DNA of 12,349 bases from Elusimicrobiota bacterium (GTDB lineage Bacteria; Elusimicrobiota; Elusimicrobia; JACQJN01). Under the pieces are notes generated by a model. It made no database searches, was not told where the DNA came from, and saw only the letters and a program-made list of their open reading frames with translations. A program made the position numbers and the translations under genes. Below, piece after piece: positions 5,083 to 10,169 of the stretch (position 1 is its first letter; each line of letters opens with the position of its first letter). The stretch covers positions 1 through 12,349 of the forward strand of contig JACQJM010000277.1 of assembly GCA_016205045.1 (NCBI GenBank), in the 5' to 3' direction.

Positions 5083-7415
5083 AAAAATTCAAGAAGTCCC
5101 ATCATCAATCCCGCATGCATAAATCCTGCTTCAGCGGGATTTATGTTGGAAAAGATTACCTCTATTCCGTAGAGCCTCTTCCAAAGGCGAACCTCGTGAT
5201 ATTCATAAAAAGCCTTGACTTTGTCTGCCGGTCCTGTCACTTGAAGCTTCCATCTCTTATAACCGATGTCCCAATGTAGGCGTTTCACCTTAAGGTCCAG
5301 CCCTAGATCGTCTGCAAGTCGTGTGTAGGTGGCCAGAACCCAATCCGCATATCTGCGATCCACTCTTATGGACTTAGAAACAATTTCACTATCTCCAATC
5401 GGTCCGACTGTGGACCCGCTACTATTCGTCTCTCCGGCCATAAGCTGCGAAGACTGGGATCGCACAAGATCTAAAGAAGGAGTATTCCCTTGGGGAGTGG
5501 GACCTTCACTTGATGGAGAGTCTTCCTTTGCCGCTGGGGAAGGCGGAGTTTCGCCAGAGGGGTTGACCTTGCTCCGATGATTCAAGAGTGTCTTTGAGAT
5601 TATCGCAGCCAATGGCGACAACACATAAGCGGCAAAAACAAGAACCACCAAACCCCAGGGTCCAAGCACCACAGGTAAGCCCTTCATCCCAAAATCACCC
5701 CTCTTCGCCGAGGCTGTGGGGGACGGAGTTTCGCCAGGGGGGTTGACCTTTGTACTCTCTCTCCTCCAATCTTTGGGCGTCGCGCTGAGATATAAATAAA
5801 ATCCCCCGATGAATAGCCCAACAACCGTAAAAACACCTAAGCCCAACCCCAAACGGCCCCCAAAAGAAATCACCAAACCCACCACGGCCCCCACAATACC
5901 GGCGACAGTCGCCCCCTTATACCTAGAATAATCCCTGCTGTTCCCCACAAGATCAGATTTCACGGGAACCGGCACAATAGTGGGAACATCCTCTCCAGTT
6001 GATGGCGCTCCAAAAACCTTGCCCGCTAGATCACGGAAGAGAATCTGAGTTTCCGAAACGGGCGACATGGGAACCTGTGGATTTTCAAGGTTAGTCACCA
6101 TGGCATTCAGCTCGTGCCGGAAAAGCTCGTGAAAATTCTTAGGAGTAGCAACAAGCTTTTCCACCTGTTCCACAAAAGACTCCACCTCCTGCCGGCTTCC
6201 CTTGTGTTGATTAAACAAAGCGCGGATGCCCCTGTAGAAGTCAGTCCTCCATGTTTCCAAGTACTCCTTCCAGTAGGCAACCAATCCCTGGTCATTGAGT
6301 TGGAGAAAAACGAAGTCCAGGGCGTCGCGAGTTTTATCTTCCAGAACCCTAAGAGCATCGCCTGAACCTCCCTCCCACACATCCCCCATATTGCGCAAGT
6401 CTATTTTGAACTTATTGACAAAATCCCCCAGCAAGGTCTTATAGACCCGACCTTCCGATTCAAATTGAGATGCCAGGTACTGATACACGCGGAAACTTCG
6501 GCGTTCTTGCCGCGCGTCCAAATCCGGCTGGAGTCTATCGAGATCAAAAAGAAGTTCTAGCCGATCAGACGCGGGAGCATTTAAGACCTCCGTGAGAAAT
6601 TTTCTGTAATCCTCCTCATCATACCCCTCCAGAAGCCTGGAAATATCCTCCTTCCATATCTTGAGAACCCATAAAGCATCCAATTTTTGGATGGGATGAG
6701 CTATTTCCATTCGAACCTGCTTTTCCACTTGCTCTAAATTTTCAAGCCAATTCCCCTTGGGAGACTCCTGGGCACGAACAGCGGGAATCCCCGAACTTGC
6801 CATTTCCCTCCCCCTCACCCGACCCTCACCCAACCCTCTCCCTAAGGGAGAGGGATCGGGGGAAGAAACCTCTGGTCTCTTGGGATGGGACCACCTTGCA
6901 AACATATTCCCCAAGAATGAAACCGGGGCCGGGGTGGCTGAATCTCCCGCTGGTAAAGCATGTCCGCCATCAAAAGCCAGGTTCGTTCTGGAAGGAATTT
7001 CCGGGTCACCCCCTCTGGTCTGGGAGGCGTCCCCCCTTACCCTGTTTAGAAGGAGCTGGAAAATGCCTGGGCGCGGGGCGTGGGCTGCGCTCAGCATGGG
7101 TCGGGGATGACCGGAGAGCCCAACTCTCGCGGGCCGGACAGGACCCCTATCCACTGTTCTTATAAGAGACGATCCCAGCCACACTTGAAGTACCGGCTCC
7201 CCCACTACTGGAGAGGCGGCGAAAGGATTGTTCGCATTGACGGCATCGAAACTTGGATGGACAGTATTGATCCGAACCACCGGGCCCGCCGCCTCGAACG
7301 AACCGGATCTCGCCATCCCGGCTTGAGCCATGACCGAATAACAGCCCAATCCCGGGGCCGTCCAAATTAAAGAAAAGACTGTCAGTACCGCCAAGCATTT
7401 TCTAATTGATTTCAT
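5064..7415 (-). CDS. Exported membrane-anchored protein with helical domain, three TM segments and C-terminal alpha/beta domain
   Basis: The protein has 783 residues and no family was recognised. The start is the ATG at 7415, 7 bases after GGAGG (7427-7423); ATGs at 7418 and 7433 are also in frame, and the one at 7433 overlaps the upstream stop (TAATG). Residues 1-30 form a signal peptide (MKSIRKCLAVLTVFSLIWTA onward, ending VMA) that aligns without gaps to the signal of the upstream gene. Residues 40-205 are Pro/Gly/Ser-rich, with a repeat-derived insert SPLGRGLGEGRVRG (189-202). Residues about 215-440 are charged and helical. Membrane segments lie at about 501-520, 522-545 and 579-606. A motif KVNPxGETP occurs twice (556 and 616). 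Residues about 674-783 look like a small alpha/beta domain. It is likely an envelope protein; its role is unknown. Confidence 0.8.
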   Translation of the reverse strand: MKSIRKCLAVLTVFSLIWTAPGLGCYSVMAQAGMARSGSFEAAGPVVRINTVHPSFDAVNANNPFAASPVVGEPVLQVWLGSSLIRTVDRGPVRPARVGLSGHPRPMLSAAHAPRPGIFQLLLNRVRGDASQTRGGDPEIPSRTNLAFDGGHALPAGDSATPAPVSFLGNMFARWSHPKRPEVSSPDPSPLGRGLGEGRVRGREMASSGIPAVRAQESPKGNWLENLEQVEKQVRMEIAHPIQKLDALWVLKIWKEDISRLLEGYDEEDYRKFLTEVLNAPASDRLELLFDLDRLQPDLDARQERRSFRVYQYLASQFESEGRVYKTLLGDFVNKFKIDLRNMGDVWEGGSGDALRVLEDKTRDALDFVFLQLNDQGLVAYWKEYLETWRTDFYRGIRALFNQHKGSRQEVESFVEQVEKLVATPKNFHELFRHELNAMVTNLENPQVPMSPVSETQILFRDLAGKVFGAPSTGEDVPTIVPVPVKSDLVGNSRDYSRYKGATVAGIVGAVVGLVISFGGRLGLGLGVFTVVGLFIGGFYLYLSATPKDWRRESTKVNPPGETPSPTASAKRGDFGMKGLPVVLGPWGLVVLVFAAYVLSPLAAIISKTLLNHRSKVNPSGETPPSPAAKEDSPSSEGPTPQGNTPSLDLVRSQSSQLMAGETNSSGSTVGPIGDSEIVSKSIRVDRRYADWVLATYTRLADDLGLDLKVKRLHWDIGYKRWKLQVTGPADKVKAFYEYHEVRLWKRLYGIEVIFSNINPAEAGFMHAGLMMGLLEFLWVVLR
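5543..5570. repeat. 28-bp intragenic direct repeat, copy 1
   Basis: It matches 5723-5750 with one mismatch and lies exactly 180 bases away, so the reading frame is kept. On the coding strand it gives KVNPSGETP. Sequence between and around the copies does not match at this level. Confidence 0.75.
5723..5750. repeat. 28-bp intragenic direct repeat, copy 2
   Basis: This is the partner of 5543-5570 and encodes KVNPPGETP. Each copy lies just after a hydrophobic segment, at the start of a Pro/Ser-rich linker. Confidence 0.75.
6791..6874. repeat. GC-rich palindromic element inside coding sequence
   Basis: The core is CCCTCTCCC (6834-6842), TAA, GGGAGAGGG (6846-6854), preceded by CTCACCCGACCCTCACCC. 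The left end CCGAACTTGCCA (6791-6802) matches the terminal repeat of the 11202 element at 9 of 12 bases, and GGGGAAG (6859-6865) resembles its right end. It is read in frame by the 5064-7415 gene as SPDPSPLGRGLGEGRVRG. Confidence 0.7.
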
Positions 7416-7432
7416 CATTTTGCCTCCACCCA

Positions 7433-8977
7433 TTATTGGGATTTCTTTCCCCCCGTAATACCTTTGGCCGAGTTGGCGATCCTAGAGAAAATAAACGGCA
7501 GAAGAAGAGAACCTCCCAGGGCAATTCCTAAACCGATTAAAACTCCGGCCCCGTTCCCGTAGCTCGCCAACTTAAACATGATGCCCACACCCAAAACCCA
7601 ACCAACCAAATTAGCGAGCATGACGCCCTTTTTGGATGTGCCACGAGAGGAGTCCATAGCCACGAAAAAGAAGGACCCCAGCAGGGCCATAACAAGGATA
7701 ATCCAGACATTTCCCAAAGAGGTGATGCCTGTTGTCAGGCCTGAAATCAAAGTATTGGTGATGAAGGTGGAGGCTTGGAATCCTCCCAATATCATCGCTG
7801 TCACAACAAAAAAGGCATAGTCCGGAAGACGCTCATATTTCGCTGATTTCCACAGCCGGGCGATGCCTGCGCCTCCTAACCCCATAAGCGCAGCTCCTAC
7901 GGTGAGAAGCATTTTATTAGGTTCTGAATTGGACATTCCGGCTATGAACGGGGATATCCCAGCCATGAAAACAACGACGCTGAGTCCCCGCTGCCATATT
8001 TTAGTGGGGAGCAGCTGTTTCATCGATTTCTTTATCTTCAGCGTGGTATCCGCGTCAAATTGATCCGAGATTTTGAGAGTTGAAACCAGGCTCACTACCT
8101 CGCGGGGATTTAGATCATTCACCACAATAGGCCCGACTTGCTCGCCATCGGGATTGACGAAGGTTATGGTATTTTTTCTTAGATGTTTCCCAGACAGGAT
8201 ATCGGCGCGGTTTCCTGTATAAGTGTCAGCAATAAAAACAATGACCCGGGCATTACTTTTGTCTTTTAGAACCAAGGTGACATCCTCCGTCAATTCTCCA
8301 CCGACCTTGGTTTGTTCCACATCCACTTGAAGACTTTCAAGGTCCAGCCATGTGGGAACGGAGATTTGTTTTTTAGACGCAGATAAATCATTCGGCATTG
8401 CCGCCCTCAGCAGAAGAGGGGGTGGAGTAGGACCAGAGTTTTTCTTTTGGGCTGATGGAAAGAGCTTATCTAAGTTTTGTGCCGCTTCATCACTCTCTCC
8501 CGACACAGCAGACACAGGGTTGCCCACTCCCGAGTCGTGTTTGAGGCGGTTTGCGTCGAATAGGCGTTGTCCTGGTTGGGTTAAATTTTCCAATGGTGTT
8601 ATAGGACTTTCTAGACCCTCTCCCATGGTGGGAGAGGGAGTTGGGTGGAGTTGTGCTGGAGATACAGTGTCCCGAAGCCTCATGGGCACAGAACTTCTCC
8701 GACCCGCTCCTCCTCCCACTGATGGCACGTGAAACGCCCCCGGACCGATCACCCTGCCCTCTCCCACAAGGGGAGAGGAGATTTGGGAAAATCCTAGATT
8801 CAGATATTCAGGGGCGAGAGCAGGTGCAGAGATTCGCACAGATGGAGCTCCTGTGTTTCCCGTTTGAACGGGAATATTGCGTAATTGAGCTACGGCTTCA
8901 TAAGCGCCTATCCCTGGAATGGTCCAGATGAGAGAGAAGATCGTGATTCCTGACAGGATTTTCTTAAACGATTTTAT
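7433..8977 (-). CDS. Signal-peptide-bearing protein with extracytoplasmic domain and six TM helices; apparent ATA start
   Basis: The protein has 514 residues counted from ATA 8977 and no family was recognised. The frame runs back from the TAA at 7435-7433 to an upstream TGA at 8998-8996. Between that TGA and GTG 8839 there is no ATG, GTG or TTG. Yet residues 2-31 (KSFKKILSGITIFSLIWTIP onward, ending AVAQ) form a textbook signal peptide with an AVA cleavage site, and AGGAGGT (8990-8984) stands 6 bases before ATA 8977. A GTG start at 8839 with AGGAG 8 bases upstream is possible but loses the export signal. Two repeat-derived stretches follow (SSPLVGEGRV and HPTPSPTMGEG). Residues about 204-308 look like a beta-rich domain with VNPDGEQVGPIVVNDLNPRE. 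TM helices lie at about 331-348, 356-375, 387-409, 424-441, 451-470 and 477-498. The stop overlaps the next gene's first possible ATG. Confidence 0.78.
   Translation of the reverse strand: MKSFKKILSGITIFSLIWTIPGIGAYEAVAQLRNIPVQTGNTGAPSVRISAPALAPEYLNLGFSQISSPLVGEGRVIGPGAFHVPSVGGGAGRRSSVPMRLRDTVSPAQLHPTPSPTMGEGLESPITPLENLTQPGQRLFDANRLKHDSGVGNPVSAVSGESDEAAQNLDKLFPSAQKKNSGPTPPPLLLRAAMPNDLSASKKQISVPTWLDLESLQVDVEQTKVGGELTEDVTLVLKDKSNARVIVFIADTYTGNRADILSGKHLRKNTITFVNPDGEQVGPIVVNDLNPREVVSLVSTLKISDQFDADTTLKIKKSMKQLLPTKIWQRGLSVVVFMAGISPFIAGMSNSEPNKMLLTVGAALMGLGGAGIARLWKSAKYERLPDYAFFVVTAMILGGFQASTFITNTLISGLTTGITSLGNVWIILVMALLGSFFFVAMDSSRGTSKKGVMLANLVGWVLGVGIMFKLASYGNGAGVLIGLGIALGGSLLLPFIFSRIANSAKGITGGKKSQ
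8616..8638. repeat. GC-rich palindrome inside coding sequence
   Basis: CCCTCTCCC (8616-8624), ATGGT, GGGAGAGGG (8630-8638): a 9-bp perfect stem. It is read in frame by the membrane-protein gene as HPTPSPTMGEGLES. Confidence 0.75.
8689..8797. repeat. GC-rich palindromic element inside coding sequence with terminal-repeat-like left end
   Basis: The left end CAGAACTTCTCC (8689-8700) matches the 11202 element's terminal repeat at 11 of 12 bases. The core hairpin is CCTCTCCC (8758-8765) and GGGAGAGG (8771-8778). The possible right end TTTGGGAAAATCCTAG (8782-8797) is a poor match to the other terminus, so the boundaries are approximate. The hairpin is read in frame as SSPLVGEGRV. Confidence 0.55.
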
Positions 8978-8984
8978 AAGGATA

Positions 8985-9080
8985 CCTCCTCCCTTTCAGG
9001 GAGGCCGCTTGCAGAGCTCGCGGCACCTGGGGCGCCGGAGGCGCTGCTCCGAGGGAAGGGTGAGGGTCGGATGAGGGAAT
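8985..9080. repeat. Palindromic element filling the intergenic gap; contributes a ribosome site
   Basis: On the minus strand it begins TTCCCTCATCCGACCCTCAC, passes a very GC-rich stretch (about 9005-9050), then CCTCCCT (9004-8998), GAA, AGGGAGG (8994-8988). The 3' arm of that stem overlaps the AGGAGGT ribosome site (8990-8984) of the gene that starts at 8977, so the hairpin could compete with ribosome binding. Confidence 0.65.
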
Positions 9081-9086
9081 TGTTGC

Positions 9087-9884
9087 TCAGTCTCCTAGTA
9101 ACTTTACCACCTCATCCAGCCTCTGCACGAAAACTGTATACAACCTTGACTTGTGCAGATCATCCGGTTTGGCATGAGCATCTAGGGCAGCCAGGAGCTC
9201 TCTCATCTCCCTTTTCATCATGGGTCTAGGGACACCTGTCGGAGAACCCCGAAAGTACCCTTGGACCCGAAATTCACCATAGATGGCGCTGGCCACATTG
9301 GTATATAGGTAGAATTCAACCCGGATGGAGCGATTTAACCGGCCGCTCAATCGGATGACCCCGGCTCGAGATTTATCTATTTTTTCAGGCCGAAATCTCG
9401 AGAACACGTAACCATTTCTGGAATTGGCTCGATTGTTTCCTGCTGATCTACCGCCAGAAGATACGGCCTGGACAGCCCAGCGCAGTTTGGAATTAAAAGG
9501 ACCTTCTCCAAAAACCGCCGAAATGATTCTTCGGCTTTCTCCCGGAGATTTCGCTTCCCTTAATCTAGATCGAAATTCCAATAGGCGCCGGACAATTTTG
9601 CCCCGGCGAGCTGGGGGGAAGCCGGGGGAGGCGAATCTCATGGAAGCCCCCGGGATGCCAAACCCATATGCTAAAGCAGGGGGCATTCCCATACGATTGT
9701 TGGCCATGGGAAAGCTCATTGCCCGCGGAGCCGAAACAGATGGAGCCGACATCGCAAACGAAGGCGTCGTCCCTTGAGAGCCTGGGACCGTCCACTCAGC
9801 GAAGAGGAACGCCGGCTCCAGAACCGCCATAAAGGACAAAAACATCACGAATAAAAAAACCCGACCATTCTCTTTTATTTTCAT
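9087..9884 (-). CDS. Secreted protein with Met/Pro/Ala-rich linker, function unknown
   Basis: This 265-residue protein is not recognised. The ATG at 9884 is chosen because AGGAGGT (9898-9892) lies 7 bases upstream; an ATG at 9911 would place that site inside the gene. Residues 1-29 form a signal peptide (VFLFVMFLSFMAVLEPAFLF, then A before EW). Residues about 36-95 are low-complexity, rich in Met, Pro, Ala, Gly and Ser. Residues about 96-265 are basic and probably folded: a helical RRGKIVRRLLEFRSRLREAK, then a predicted beta region (AGVIRLSGRLNRSIRVEFYL, YGEFRVQGYFRG) and C-terminal helices ending VQRLDEVVKLLGD. It is the second gene of the cluster, with repeat elements on both sides. It could be a substrate or binding partner of the kinase-like protein; this rests on context only. 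Confidence 0.75.
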   Translation of the reverse strand: MKIKENGRVFLFVMFLSFMAVLEPAFLFAEWTVPGSQGTTPSFAMSAPSVSAPRAMSFPMANNRMGMPPALAYGFGIPGASMRFASPGFPPARRGKIVRRLLEFRSRLREAKSPGESRRIISAVFGEGPFNSKLRWAVQAVSSGGRSAGNNRANSRNGYVFSRFRPEKIDKSRAGVIRLSGRLNRSIRVEFYLYTNVASAIYGEFRVQGYFRGSPTGVPRPMMKREMRELLAALDAHAKPDDLHKSRLYTVFVQRLDEVVKLLGD

Positions 9885-9911
9885 TGCCTGGACCTCCTTC
9901 TTATGACCCAT

Positions 9912-10008
9912 CAGAACGTCCCCGAATCCCTCTCCCCCTCATCCCGTCTCCTTCTCCCCACGGAGGAGAAGGTAGGTTGAGAGGCTGGGAGAGGGTTGGG
10001 GTGAGGGG
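9912..10008. repeat. GC-rich palindromic element, intergenic
   Basis: CAGAACGTCCCC (9912-9923) matches the terminal repeat of the 11202 element at 11 of 12 bases and is followed, as there, by TCCCTCTCCCC. Nested stems: outer CCCTCTCCC (9928-9936) with GGGAGAGGG (9987-9995), inner CCTTCTCC (9950-9957) with GGAGAAGG (9965-9972). Together with the next palindrome it fills the space between the first two genes of the cluster. Confidence 0.7.
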
Positions 10009-10031
10009 AAATAAAAGGCTTTTTAACCACC

Positions 10032-10066
10032 CCCACCTTCATCCTCCCCCATCCAGGGGGAGGAAA
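10032..10066. repeat. GC-rich palindrome, TCCTCCCCC type
   Basis: TCCTCCCCC (10042-10050), ATCCA, GGGGGAGGA (10056-10064), preceded by CACCTTCA. The same unit recurs at 12316-12349. No T-run follows in either direction. Confidence 0.7.
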
Positions 10067-10169
10067 ACGACGAGTTCGGGAGTCTGTGTATTTTACGAAA
10101 GTTGAAGAGAAACGAGATGAGACGATTGGCCTATGGATGCGGAGATTTTTGGCTTATAGGTTTTTGGGA

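Noticed and set aside
6757..7165. Plus-strand frames containing SPSPDPHPTLSLRERDRG-like peptide
   Set aside because: The peptide is the repeat element read on the other strand; both frames are shadows of the minus-strand exported-protein gene.
7433..8839. GTG 8839 as the true start of the six-helix protein
   Set aside because: It has a usable AGGAG site, but it discards a complete signal peptide that aligns without gaps to the neighbour's. Kept only as an alternative.
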